A stretch of 64,000 bases of DNA from Rhizobium acidisoli (GCF_002531755.2 NZ_CP035002.1:496001-560000), one strand, 5' to 3'. Counted from the stretch's first letter, positions 8,561 to 16,806 are shown. Numbers and translations are program-made. Notes: generated from the letters alone by a model not told the origin.

Positions 8561-9646
8561 ATGGCCAAAAGCAGTTCCGAGCCCCGTGATGAGGTCAATG
8601 CCCCGTTGGCACATGGCGCGTTAACCCTGCCATTGGTGACGATCGACGATTACAACAACGAACTGCGTGACAAGGATGGTTTCGTGGGCGACAACGCCAA
8701 CAAGAAGACGTTTCAAATGAAGCTCGACGACTGGAGAAAACGTGTCCGCAAGGTCGGGGACGACCCGATTGGCAAGACCGCGACGGCGAAGCTTTCCAAG
8801 AAAAAGATCGATGCCTTTCTGAAGGGCGACGATATGGAGGCCGCAGCATTGGTCATGGGGGCGGTGGAGGACTTCGCTCAGGATTTTGCCGACGTGATTG
8901 GAAAGTTCCTGAAGGACAAGCGCTGGTTCAAGACGGAACGTATCGTCGTCGGCGGGGGCTTTCGGCAGAGCCGTTTTGGCGAGCTGACGATCGCCAGGAC
9001 CATGGTTATCCTCAAGGCGGCCGGCATCGACGTCGAGATCGTGCCGATCGTTCATCACCCTGACGAGGCCGGACTGATCGGTGCGGTCCACCTGATGCCG
9101 CGCTGGATGTTCAAAGGCCACGAGGCGATCCTGGCCGTCGATATCGGCGGCACCAATGTTCGCGCCGGCGTCGTTAAATTCGGAAAGGACGACGTGCCGA
9201 ACTTCGCGGATGCGAGCGTCTGGGAATCAACGATCTGGCGTCATGCCGACGACGAACCAAGTCGCACCGCAACCATCGAGCGGTTGGCCGCGATGTTGCT
9301 CGAGTTGATCGGCAAGGCCGAAAAGGCCAATCTCAAGCCCGCGCCGATCATTGGGATCGCTTGTCCCGGCATCATCAAAGCCGATGGCTCCATCGAACGC
9401 GGCGGGCAGAACCTGCCGGGGGGAAACTGGGAGAGCGACAGCTTCAACCTTCCCGCCGCGCTGATGAAGGCCATTCCCGAGATCGGCGACGACAGTACAT
9501 TCGTGATGATGCACAACGATGCCGTCGTGCAGGGATTGTCGCAGATCCCTTTTATGACCGACGTATCGCGATGGGCCGTGCTGACGATCGGTACGGGTTT
9601 GGGCAATGCGCATTTTACCAATCGCGAGACAACGAAGGTGCGATAG
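8561..9646 (+). CDS. ROK-family sugar kinase-like protein with circularly permuted domain order
   Basis: 361 residues. The ATP/phosphate motif DIGGTNVRAGVV, normally at the N-terminus of ROK proteins, sits at 194-205. It is followed by GIACPGII, NLPGGNW, HNDA (318-321, with the catalytic-type Asp) and GTGLGN (344-349), and the protein ends 12 residues later. The parts that normally come after GTGxGG are at the N-terminus: an α-helical stretch (~75-120), VVGGG (129-133) and DEAGLIGA (168-175), the family's C-terminal signature. All ROK segments are present except the zinc Cys cluster, which I do not see. The gene is complete: its stop is 44 bp before the IS66 end. Hexokinase-type activity is plausible but unproven. 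Confidence 0.75.
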   Translation: MAKSSSEPRDEVNAPLAHGALTLPLVTIDDYNNELRDKDGFVGDNANKKTFQMKLDDWRKRVRKVGDDPIGKTATAKLSKKKIDAFLKGDDMEAAALVMGAVEDFAQDFADVIGKFLKDKRWFKTERIVVGGGFRQSRFGELTIARTMVILKAAGIDVEIVPIVHHPDEAGLIGAVHLMPRWMFKGHEAILAVDIGGTNVRAGVVKFGKDDVPNFADASVWESTIWRHADDEPSRTATIERLAAMLLELIGKAEKANLKPAPIIGIACPGIIKADGSIERGGQNLPGGNWESDSFNLPAALMKAIPEIGDDSTFVMMHNDAVVQGLSQIPFMTDVSRWAVLTIGTGLGNAHFTNRETTKVR

Positions 9647-9682
9647 GCTCAAGCCCCGCCCCACGCTACGCCCACGAACACC

Positions 9683-9690
9683 GAATGCGG
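9683..9690. repeat. 8-bp target-site duplication, left copy (GAATGCGG)
   Basis: GAATGCGG directly precedes the left inverted repeat of the IS66 element. An identical copy follows the right inverted repeat at 11484-11491. Eight-base duplications are the IS66-family norm. Confidence 0.9.
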
Positions 9691-11483
9691 GTAACTGGAG
9701 CAGATCTGGTGGCAGAAGGGATTCCTGTTTTTTGTGAATCATGATTCACTTCCTTTATGACGAAGCGCCGCCTCCCCATGGTCGAGCATGCCGACACGCT
9801 GTCGCTGAAGGCGCTGCGGGAGTTGGTGACTGGTCTGGTGGAGCGGGCTGATCGGGCAGAAATCCGGATCGAGAAGCTTGAGGCTGACAACCGAAAGCTT
9901 CGTGAAGAAAACGACCTGCTCAGGGTAGAGAACACGCGGCTGAAGGTCGACAACCAGCTTCTGCGCGACGAGATTGCGCGGCTCAAAAACCTGCCGCCGC
10001 GCCCACCCTTCAGGCCATCGGGCATGGAACAGGCAACGAGTGACAAAACGGTTGCCGGCAGCCGAAAGCCTGCGCGGCGTCGCGGGCCGAAAGGCGACAA
10101 GGGCAGCGTCACGCGCGAAGAGGTGCTGCCTGCCAACGCACCACCCGGATCGCGCTTCAAGGGCTACAAGGATTGCGTGGTGCGGGATCTGGTCGTGCGG
10201 GCCGAAGTGGTGCGCTATCGCCGCGAATGCTGGGTGACTCCGGATGGACGCACGATCGTCGCGCCGCTGCCTGCGGGGATAAAGGGCGGCTACGGCGCCA
10301 GGCTGCGTCGCTTCTGCCTGATGCTTCATAGCCATGGGCAGGTGACGACGCAGCGATTGACGACCTTGCTGAACGATGTCGGCGTCGAGATTTCCAAACG
10401 CCAGGTCATCCGGTTTTTGACAGAGCGGCTGGATGGCTTTCATGCCGAGGATGCTGCCGTGCTGCATGCGGGCCTGGTCTCGGCTCCCTTTGTCACAGTT
10501 GACGACACTGGCGCCCGTCATGCCAACCGCAATTTCCATACGACACAGATCGGAGGCGAGTATTTCACCGCCTTCCGCACGGCGCCGTCGAAGTCGCGGC
10601 TGAACTTTCTGGCCCTGCTGCGCGGCAACTATCAGGACTATGTTCTCAACGATGCCGCCTTCACCTTTCTGGAAGATCGTCAGGTCGACCCCGCCCTTCT
10701 GGCGCATTTGAATACATGTGAACCGCGGCGGTTTGCCAATCAGGTTCCGTTTCTCGCGTACCTGGCCGAACATGGCGTCGATATCTTTGACAGTGACGCT
10801 CTTCGCCCGTTTGCCGAGGCCGGCATCTGGGGCTCCATCCGCCATCATGGCCTGGTCGGCAATGCGGTGATTGTCTCCGACGATGCCGGACAATTCCGTG
10901 TCGGCACCCATGCGCTGTGTTGGGTTCACGCCGAACGTTTGCTGCACAAGCTGATGCCGGCAACACCCGGCCAAGTGAAGCATGTCGAGACGCTGCGCGA
11001 GCTGATCTGGCTTTTTTACAAACTTCTGAAAGACTACCAGCGAAGACCTAGTAGGCGAGCGGCCCAAGGCCTTCAGGTCCGGTTCGATCGGATATTCTCC
11101 ATCCGCACCGGCTATGGCGACCTCGACAAACTCTTGTCTCGGTTGAAGCGCCGCAAGGCCGAGCTGCTGCGGGTTCTGGAGCGGCCTGAGACGCCGCTGC
11201 ATACGAACGCCTCGGAAAGAGATCTGCGCGGCTTTGTCATCAAGCGAAAGATTTCCGGCGGCACGGTCAGTCGCAACGGCCGGCAGGCGCGTGACAGCAT
11301 GCTCGGTCTGATGAAGACCTGCCAGAAGCTTGGCCTGTCGTTCTGGCACTACCTTGGCGACCGGTTGGGCATCGGCGACGACGATCATCGTGTTCCGCCA
11401 CTCCCTTCCATGGTTGCGGCACGCGCCTGAAGGCTTGTCCCTGCTCATTGTGCTGGCATTGCCACCGGATTTGCCCCGCTTAC
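9691..11483 (+). mobile_element. Complete IS66-family insertion sequence (single-ORF type)
   Basis: The element is 1793 bp. The left end reads GTAACTGGAGCAGATC and the complement of the right end reads GTAAGCGGGGCAAATC; the similarity runs about 26 bases and includes the conserved GTAA tips and GGTGGCA. It is bounded by identical GAATGCGG duplications, so it is an intact, relatively recent insertion. Only the large transposase gene is present, without tnpA/tnpB accessory genes, as in the ISBst12-like subgroup. It landed between the ROK gene and the replication region without breaking a recognised gene. Confidence 0.92.
9757..11430 (+). CDS. tnpC: IS66-family transposase (TnpC type)
   Basis: 557 residues, full length. 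Residues ~25-85 form a leucine-zipper-like coiled coil (KLEADNRKLREENDLLRVEN and onward), the multimerisation region of IS66 transposases. The catalytic DDE triad can be read as VTVDDTGARH, VIVSDDAGQF and NASERDLRGF. The C-terminal GLMKTCQKLGLSFWHYLGDRLG is the family's IS66_C region. There is no frameshift or internal stop, so the element could be autonomous. Confidence 0.92.
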   Translation: MTKRRLPMVEHADTLSLKALRELVTGLVERADRAEIRIEKLEADNRKLREENDLLRVENTRLKVDNQLLRDEIARLKNLPPRPPFRPSGMEQATSDKTVAGSRKPARRRGPKGDKGSVTREEVLPANAPPGSRFKGYKDCVVRDLVVRAEVVRYRRECWVTPDGRTIVAPLPAGIKGGYGARLRRFCLMLHSHGQVTTQRLTTLLNDVGVEISKRQVIRFLTERLDGFHAEDAAVLHAGLVSAPFVTVDDTGARHANRNFHTTQIGGEYFTAFRTAPSKSRLNFLALLRGNYQDYVLNDAAFTFLEDRQVDPALLAHLNTCEPRRFANQVPFLAYLAEHGVDIFDSDALRPFAEAGIWGSIRHHGLVGNAVIVSDDAGQFRVGTHALCWVHAERLLHKLMPATPGQVKHVETLRELIWLFYKLLKDYQRRPSRRAAQGLQVRFDRIFSIRTGYGDLDKLLSRLKRRKAELLRVLERPETPLHTNASERDLRGFVIKRKISGGTVSRNGRQARDSMLGLMKTCQKLGLSFWHYLGDRLGIGDDDHRVPPLPSMVAARA

Positions 11484-11491
11484 GAATGCGG
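11484..11491. repeat. 8-bp target-site duplication, right copy (GAATGCGG)
   Basis: Identical to 9683-9690 and flush with the right IS66 terminus ending CCGCTTAC at 11483. Confidence 0.9.
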
Positions 11492-12278
11492 CTCTTCCGC
11501 CGTTGCGGACCATTTATGGTAAATAGCAGGTAAACAAGAGGGAATTCCCCAGGCGGAAGCGAATTCCCTAATAAGTTCCGTTAGGAAGGTGCCGACTGAA
11601 GCTGGGAATTAGGTTAAATGGGGCCAGCCGCAACTCTGCGACACCGCAATCCTGCCAACGCTGCCGAGCATACCCACCGAGACCTGATTCGCCTAGCATG
11701 CGCCGTTGTGATCTTGCAGTTGATGTGATCATGACGCTGCCGCGTATCGCCTCACGCTCAACTGCCGGCATGTAGGGATGACACTGATCGCCGACCGCCG
11801 GCGTCACCCTCGGAGGCTGCACGCGGGCCGCATCAGAGAGATGAAGCCCACCTCCCCTCCTCCTTCGCTTCGGAAAAGATGGTGATAACGCTGACGGGTT
11901 GTTCTCGGCGGGTTCAAATTGCGCTTATCTCTGCAGCGTTACACAAGCCATGCGCAGACGAAAGATGGATTATGAACTTCAAGGGAATAAGCGCTCCGCT
12001 CAATGCCGGTCGTCTCGAACAAATGCTCGGCCTTGCCCCGTCACGCCGCGATCCTGAAACCCAGGACGTAAACGACAAGTCTTCCGGCAACGGACCGGTG
12101 CGCGGGCCGGAAGCCGAAAACCTGTACCATGCGTCCGCCTATAAATAAGAGAGATAGGCTGCCGATCCGGTTTGCGCTCCCCGGCGAAATCGGTCTTCGG
12201 TGAGTCGGCGCCGAGGCTGAGTCGCATCGAGTATGTCGCGATATTTTAAAGCCTGGCTTCCGGCGGATGTGAGACGGC
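11492..12278. other. Intergenic stretch between IS66 and the rep region; no convincing gene except one possible small ORF
   Basis: Both strands show only short, poorly supported frames (an 84-codon minus frame ending at 11568 lacks a ribosome site and a recognisable domain). A 58-residue frame at 11972-12148 is listed separately. The rest may be plasmid-backbone spacer or relics of older insertions. Confidence 0.4.
11972..12148 (+). CDS. Possible small hypothetical protein upstream of repA
   Basis: 58 residues beginning MNFKGISAPLNAGRLEQMLG, polar and without signal peptide or membrane segment. The start is supported only by a weak purine run (GAAAGATGGA), and no family is recognised. It lies before the parS-like palindrome and the repA promoter. 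It may be a spurious frame. Confidence 0.25.
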   Translation: MNFKGISAPLNAGRLEQMLGLAPSRRDPETQDVNDKSSGNGPVRGPEAENLYHASAYK

Positions 12279-12302
12279 CGCTGTTGTCAGCTGACAACAG
12301 CG
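12279..12302. promoter_or_regulatory. parS: parS-like centromere site (24-bp perfect palindrome) upstream of repA
   Basis: The core GTTGTCAGCTGACAAC (12283-12298) fits the repABC-plasmid partition-site consensus GTTnnnnGCnnnnAAC exactly. The flanks extend it to a perfect 24-bp palindrome. It is the presumed RepB binding site. A second copy of the TTGTCAGCTGACAA core is at 14659-14672. Confidence 0.85.
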
Positions 12303-12375
12303 CTAAGATTCCGGAATTGCACATGATTTTTTTGTCGAATCCGGTTTGTTATCCATTCGCTAACCAAGAAATCGC

Positions 12376-12404
12376 TTGACGCCACTGCCAGACTCACGAT
12401 CATT
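12376..12404 (+). promoter_or_regulatory. Candidate repA promoter
   Basis: TTGACG at 12376-12381, a 17-bp spacer, and ATCATT at 12399-12404 place a transcription start about 30 bp before the repA ATG. It lies 74 bp after the parS-like palindrome, where RepA/RepB could repress it. Confidence 0.4.
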
Positions 12405-12440
12405 TGCGCAAAATTACCCGATTTATCAGGATTTGCGTGA

Positions 12441-13658
12441 ATGCCGACCAAGGCCGCGATTGTTGAGAAAGCTAAGAGAGCGAGTCAGGTCTCGATCGAC
12501 GAGACGATTGCCCAGGACTCGACAATGCTCAGCAGCCAGCTCCAGGTGTTGTTCGAGCGATTGTTTTCGCCCGACGCTCGCAAATCGCTGCGGCGCTTTA
12601 GCAGCACCGAGGCCGCCAAACTGCTCGGCGTCACCGACAGCTATGTCCGCCACCTCGCCGCCCAGGTGGAAACCATCAATCCCGAAAAGACGGCGTCCGG
12701 ACGGCGGGTGTTCTCGCTTGAGGAAATCCATGCGATGCGCCAGCATCTCGGGCGCACCAAACCCTCTTATCTGCCGATGCGCCGGCCGGGCGACCATCTC
12801 CAGGTGATCGCCGTCACCAATTTCAAAGGCGGCTCCGGCAAGACGACGACATCCATCCATCTGGCGCAGTTCCTGGCGCTTCGCGGCTATCGCGTGCTTG
12901 CCGTCGATCTCGACCCGCAGGCATCGATGTCGGCGATGCTCGGCTACCAGCCGGAATTCGACGTCGGTGAAAACGAGACGCTCTATGGTGCCATCAAATA
13001 TGACGAGACGCGCCGCGACGTCGCCGACATCGTCCGCCAGACCTATTTCCCTGGCCTTGATCTCATCCCCGGCAATCTCGAACTGCACGAGTTCGAGCAC
13101 GATACCCCAAAGGCGCTGGCCGACACCAACCGCGACGACAAGGACATGTTCTTCATGCGGGTCGGCAATGCGCTGCATTCGCTGGAAGAGAGTTACGACG
13201 TCGTCATCATCGATTGCCCGCCTACCCTCGGCTTCCTGACGCTGTCTGCTCTCTGCGCCGCCACCGCCGTGCTCATTACCGTTCATCCGCAGATGCTCGA
13301 CGTTGCCTCGATGAACCAGTTCCTGACGATGACCTCCGACCTTCTGTCCGTGGTCAAGGAGGCTGGCGGCAATCTAGCTTACGACTGGATGCGCTATCTC
13401 GTCACCCGTTATGAGGCCAATGATGGTCCCCAGGCGCAGATCGTCGCCTTTCTGCGCAGCCTGTTCGGAGAGCGCGTGCTGACCTCGATGATGGTCAAGT
13501 CGACGGCGGTTTCGGATGCGGGCCTGTCCAAGCAGACGATCTACGAGGCGGGGCGCGAGACGATGCATCGCCAGACCTATGATCGCGGCGTCGAATCCGT
13601 CGACAACGTCAATGCCGAAGTCGAGCAACTCATTCGCAGTGCATGGAGCAGGACATGA
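12441..13658 (+). CDS. repA: Plasmid partitioning protein RepA (ParA-type ATPase)
   Basis: 405 residues, the usual RepA length. An N-terminal HTH-like region (~50-75, SSTEAAKLLGVTDSYVRHLA) mediates operator binding. A deviant Walker A, KGGSGKTT (129-136), is followed by LAVDLDPQASMS and VIIDCPPTLGF, as in ParA ATPases. RepA drives segregation with RepB-parS and autorepresses the operon. Its stop overlaps the repB start (ATGA). Confidence 0.97.
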   Translation: MPTKAAIVEKAKRASQVSIDETIAQDSTMLSSQLQVLFERLFSPDARKSLRRFSSTEAAKLLGVTDSYVRHLAAQVETINPEKTASGRRVFSLEEIHAMRQHLGRTKPSYLPMRRPGDHLQVIAVTNFKGGSGKTTTSIHLAQFLALRGYRVLAVDLDPQASMSAMLGYQPEFDVGENETLYGAIKYDETRRDVADIVRQTYFPGLDLIPGNLELHEFEHDTPKALADTNRDDKDMFFMRVGNALHSLEESYDVVIIDCPPTLGFLTLSALCAATAVLITVHPQMLDVASMNQFLTMTSDLLSVVKEAGGNLAYDWMRYLVTRYEANDGPQAQIVAFLRSLFGERVLTSMMVKSTAVSDAGLSKQTIYEAGRETMHRQTYDRGVESVDNVNAEVEQLIRSAWSRT

Positions 13659-14644
13659 GCCCAAAAGGTCGCGATATCCTGAAAAGCATGGTCGGCGCCG
13701 TGGAGCCGGCACGGCCGGATGCGCAGAGCGCGCCGCCGCCGCATCGGCCCTCGGGCGCGGTTAAGGCGATGAATCTGTCGCTCGGGCGACTGGGTGAGGA
13801 AGCGGCGGCCGCCAAGGCGCTGCGCGAATCGCTCGCCTCCGGTGACAAGGTGCTGGAGATCGATCCGGCTGCCGTCGAAATGTCCTTTATCCGCGACCGT
13901 ATCCCCGTCGACCAGGATCCCGAGTTCGAGCGGCTGAAGCAGTCGATCCAGGAAAGCGGGCAGCAGGTTCCGATCCTGGTGCGGCCGGATCCTGAAAAGG
14001 CCGGGCATTACCAGGCCGCCTACGGCCACAGGCGGCTGCGCGCGGCAGCGGAGATTGGAGTTCCGATCAAGGCTGTGGTGCGCAAGCTTACGGATGAAGA
14101 ACTGATCCTCGCACAGGGTCAGGAAAACGGTCCGCGGGTCGATTTGAGCTTCATCGAACGGGCACTGTTTGCCCGACGCATGGATGAACATGGCTTCAAC
14201 CGCGACATGATTGCCCAGGCCCTGGCGACGGATAAGCCGGAAACGTCAAGACTGCTGCAGGTGGCGCAGACGATCGATCCCGAGATCATTCTTGCCATCG
14301 GACCGGCGCCCAAAGTCGGGCGGCCGCGCTGGTTGGCCTTTGCCGAGAAATTCAGGGAGGCCGGCGGGCAGAAGAAGGCGCGGGCCGCAATCGCCGCCGC
14401 AGCTTTCCAAGCGTTGGAGAGCAATGGCCGCTTCGATGCCATCTGGAAGGCGCTTGACGAAAAGAGCGCGCCCCAGCGGGACGAGCAGACGCTTCGGACC
14501 CAAGGCGGCGCACAGCTTGCTTCGGTGACCCGCTCCGGGAAGACCTTTCGCATCACCGTCAAATCGGCGGCGTTTTCAGAATTCCTGGCTCAGCGGTTGG
14601 TTGGCCTCGCCGCCGAGTTCGAAGAGGAAAATGTGGGAAAATGA
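13655..14644 (+). CDS. repB: Plasmid partitioning protein RepB (ParB-type)
   Basis: 329 residues from the ATG at 13655, which overlaps the repA stop and is preceded by GGAGCAGG; an ATG at 13643 is less well placed. The ParB/Srx-like N-domain is visible as IRDRIPVDQDPEFERLKQSI, GQQVPILVRP and YGHRRLRAA. The HTH region follows (FIERALFARRMDEHGFNRDMIAQALATDK). RepB binds the parS palindromes at 12279 and 14658 and partners RepA. Confidence 0.96.
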   Translation: MSPKGRDILKSMVGAVEPARPDAQSAPPPHRPSGAVKAMNLSLGRLGEEAAAAKALRESLASGDKVLEIDPAAVEMSFIRDRIPVDQDPEFERLKQSIQESGQQVPILVRPDPEKAGHYQAAYGHRRLRAAAEIGVPIKAVVRKLTDEELILAQGQENGPRVDLSFIERALFARRMDEHGFNRDMIAQALATDKPETSRLLQVAQTIDPEIILAIGPAPKVGRPRWLAFAEKFREAGGQKKARAAIAAAAFQALESNGRFDAIWKALDEKSAPQRDEQTLRTQGGAQLASVTRSGKTFRITVKSAAFSEFLAQRLVGLAAEFEEENVGK

Positions 14645-14657
14645 GGCAGTTAGACCG

Positions 14658-14673
14658 ATTGTCAGCTGACAAT
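14658..14673. promoter_or_regulatory. parS: Second parS-like palindrome in the repB-repC spacer
   Basis: ATTGTCAGCTGACAAT is a perfect 16-bp palindrome sharing the 14-bp core TTGTCAGCTGACAA with the site at 12279. Its outermost bases differ from the GTT...AAC consensus, so RepB affinity may be lower. It sits 14 bp after the repB stop. Confidence 0.7.
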
Positions 14674-14698
14674 TCGGATAGGAGATAACGCGCAAAAG

Positions 14699-14731
14699 AA
14701 AAAAGCCCCCGAACGTCACCGTCACGGAAGC
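14699..14731 (-). terminator. Rho-independent terminator of the ctRNA
   Basis: On the minus strand GCTTCCG (14731-14725) pairs with CGGGGGC (14711-14705, with G-U pairs), and T6 follows at 14704-14699. The same hairpin read on the plus strand may take part in the repC leader switch. Confidence 0.7.
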
Positions 14732-14751
14732 TTTCCTCGTAGTCTTGAACA
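14699..14751 (-). ncRNA. Counter-transcribed RNA (ctRNA/incA) controlling repC
   Basis: On the minus strand of the 198-bp repB-repC spacer, TTGACA (14786-14781), a 17-bp spacer and GATTCT (14763-14758) form a promoter that would start near 14751. Transcription would end in a GC-rich hairpin followed by six U (14704-14699), giving an RNA of about 53 nt. Location, strand and size match the antisense RNAs that control RepC translation and incompatibility in repABC plasmids. The exact 5' end is estimated. Confidence 0.75.
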
Positions 14752-14842
14752 CCTCCGAGAATCGCACTTCCGAGAATCGCTGTCAAGAGTTTTTGGCGCC
14801 GTTTTGGTGAGCGGATTTTTTTGCCTCGTTGAGGTGGAAGAG

Positions 14843-16147
14843 ATGGAAACCGGAAGTATAACGACGCCCTTCGGGCGGCGGTCGATGACGCTTGGCATGC
14901 TCGCAAGCCAGGTTATGGCAGGTGAGATCAAGCCTGATCAGTCGGTCGACAAATGGAAACTGTTTCGTGCGCTGTGCGAAGCAAAGCCGCTGCTTGGCAT
15001 CAGCGATCGGGCGCTTGCCGTGCTCAACGCGCTCTTGAGCTTTTATCCGAAGAACGAGCTGGCGCAGGAAAACGGCTTGATCGTCTTCCCGTCGAATATC
15101 CAGCTTTCGCTGAGGACGCATGGCATGGCCGAACAGACTGTCCGGCGCCACCTTGCGGCACTCGTTGATGCAGGGCTTCTGCTGCGCAAGGACAGCCCCA
15201 ACGGCAAGCGGTATGTCCGCAGGGACAGGGCAGGGGAAGTCAATGAGGCCTTCGGCTTCTCGCTGGCGCCGCTGCTTGCCCGCGCCGAGGAGATCGAACA
15301 GCTGGCGGCCGAAGTGATGGCCGAGCGCCTGCATGTCCAGCGGCTGCGCGAACGCATCACGCTTTGCCGCCGCGATATCGCCAAGCTGATCGAGGCCGCC
15401 GTCGAAGAAGACGTTCAAGGGGATTGGCAGGGCCTGTACCTGGAATTTCGGGATCTGGTCGAGGGAGTGCCCCGGTCGCCGACGACCGCACAGCTCGAAC
15501 TTTTGCTGGACGAGTTGACCGCGCTTCGGACAGAGATCCTTAAGCAGCTGGAAATGCGAATGAAATCCACAAAACAGCGCGGCAATGCCGATTATATCGA
15601 GCGTCACATACAGAATTCAAACCCCGAATCCATCTCTGAACTTGAACCAAGCTTCGACACGAAGCAGGGCGCGACGCCGGAGCAAGACAATGGGCGAGGG
15701 GCCGTGACGCTGGAAGAGGGGAGGGGTGAAATGGCCCATCCGACTAGGCAGGAGGAGAGGCAAGGTCGACGGTCCGGGGCGCGCGATCATGCCGGCGGGC
15801 TGAAATCCTTCCCGCTCGGCCTGGTTCTGCAGGCCTGCCCTGAAATTCTCGCCTACGGGGCGAATGGCGAAATTCGCAACTGGCGCGACCTGATGGCCGC
15901 GGCCGTGACCGTTCGATCGATGCTCGGCGTCAGTCCGTCAGCCTACGAGGAGGCTGCAAATGCAATGGGGCCCGAAAATGCCGCGACGGTGATGGCATGC
16001 ATCCTGGAACGCGGCGGCCATATCAATTCGGCCGGTGGTTATCTCCGCGACCTGACGAGGCGAAGCGAAAAGGGAGAGTTCGCGATCGGCCCGATGCTCA
16101 TGGCGCTCCTGCGGGTAAACGCGCCGGCCGGCCAAAAAGCTGGATAA
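14843..16147 (+). CDS. repC: Plasmid replication initiator RepC
   Basis: 434 residues from METGSITTPFGRRSMTLGML, the conserved RepC N-terminus; an ATG at 14804 would add a tail unlike the family. A winged-helix-like segment is seen at ~80-115 (IQLSLRTHGMAEQTVRRHLAAL). A variable linker (~255-320) precedes the C-domain (FPLGLVLQACPEILAYG, AAVTVRSMLGVSPSAYEEA, GGYLRDLTRR). RepC is the only protein needed for initiation and normally acts on an origin within its own gene. Confidence 0.96.
   Translation: METGSITTPFGRRSMTLGMLASQVMAGEIKPDQSVDKWKLFRALCEAKPLLGISDRALAVLNALLSFYPKNELAQENGLIVFPSNIQLSLRTHGMAEQTVRRHLAALVDAGLLLRKDSPNGKRYVRRDRAGEVNEAFGFSLAPLLARAEEIEQLAAEVMAERLHVQRLRERITLCRRDIAKLIEAAVEEDVQGDWQGLYLEFRDLVEGVPRSPTTAQLELLLDELTALRTEILKQLEMRMKSTKQRGNADYIERHIQNSNPESISELEPSFDTKQGATPEQDNGRGAVTLEEGRGEMAHPTRQEERQGRRSGARDHAGGLKSFPLGLVLQACPEILAYGANGEIRNWRDLMAAAVTVRSMLGVSPSAYEEAANAMGPENAATVMACILERGGHINSAGGYLRDLTRRSEKGEFAIGPMLMALLRVNAPAGQKAG
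15545..15665. other. AT-richer tract inside repC, candidate oriV region
   Basis: This stretch of repC is visibly richer in A/T than its surroundings and encodes the poorly conserved linker. In characterised repABC plasmids the origin lies in an AT-rich part in the middle of repC. The assignment here is by position and composition only. Confidence 0.35.
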
Positions 16148-16189
16148 GGGGCAGGGCTGGGAGACGCTGAAGGTCGATATGTCGAATGA

Positions 16190-16467
16190 TCAGCGGATCA
16201 GCCTTCGCTCCAGGAAGGCCTGCATGTCGCGGCGTCCATCGACGACGCAATAAACGACGACCTTGGTGCCAATGATGCGATAGATCATGCGCCAGGGCTT
16301 GTGGTGCAACTCCCGATATTCGGTCATGCCGATACTCGTGAGCTCTTTCGGGATATGTCCCCGGGCGGGGAATTCAGCTGTTTCGGCGCGGTCGCGACGA
16401 GCGATGAAACGATAGAGATCCTCGATGTCGTGTTCCGCATTCTCGGCGAAAGAACAGGGTACGGCAT
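16190..16467 (-). pseudogene. Degenerate RelE/ParE-type toxin gene
   Basis: The minus strand encodes a recognisable RelE/ParE toxin in two frames. It begins MPYPVL at the ATG 16467. A 1-base shift near 16452 moves it into FAENAEHDIEDLYRFIARRD. About 18 residues are then missing in frame before FPARGHIPKEL, and the protein ends with YRELHHKPWRMIYRIIG and VVDGRRDMQAFLERRLIR. The frameshift plus missing helix should abolish function. The start overlaps the antitoxin stop, the usual operon arrangement. It may once have stabilised this plasmid. Confidence 0.75.
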
Positions 16468-16639
16468 CAGAATTGGCTGTCGGCCAGACGTTTGCGGATG
16501 CGTGCGAAGCATTGAGCAGCAGGGCGCAGCTTGCCCTCCTCGACTTGCCGGTTGGTCAGCGCCAGCACTTTCAAAAGCGCCAGGGTCTCCTGATGCGCCT
16601 TGAGATAGCTGATGGCTTCACCTGTTCTGACAGCGTCAT
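16467..16639 (-). pseudogene. Degenerate Phd/YefM-type antitoxin gene
   Basis: ATG 16639 starts MTLSEQVKP. A 1-base frameshift near 16613 is needed to reach ISYLKAH. The next ~35 residues expected of this family are absent, and the reading resumes at QETLALLKVLALTNRQVEEG and ends FARIRKRLADSQF. Only the N-terminal tip and the C-terminal toxin-binding helices survive. It pairs with the decayed toxin at 16190-16467. Confidence 0.7.
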
Positions 16640-16806
16640 GCGGTTGCTCCCTTTCAACCAGAATATAGATCAGCAAATGGTCGATTGAAGAAGCTTTTCG
16701 AACACCGCCGGGTGCAACTCGAGCCTCCAATTTCCCTTTCATGCGCGGTCGCTTTTTTTCACGCAACTCTCACGAAAGAGAATGCCATTTCTTATAATGA
16801 AGTTTG

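Noticed and set aside
8561..9690. Truncation of the ROK gene by the IS66 insertion
   Set aside because: The stop codon is at 9646, 44 bp before the element, and the missing C-lobe motifs are found at the N-terminus, so permutation explains the protein better than truncation.
11568..11822. 84-codon minus frame between IS66 and the rep region
   Set aside because: No ribosome site, no recognisable domain, and irregular composition for a coding region here.
14804..14842. Earlier ATG for repC
   Set aside because: It adds MVSGFFCLVEVEE, unlike any RepC N-terminus, and would overlap the ctRNA leader region; METGSIT at 14843 is the family start.
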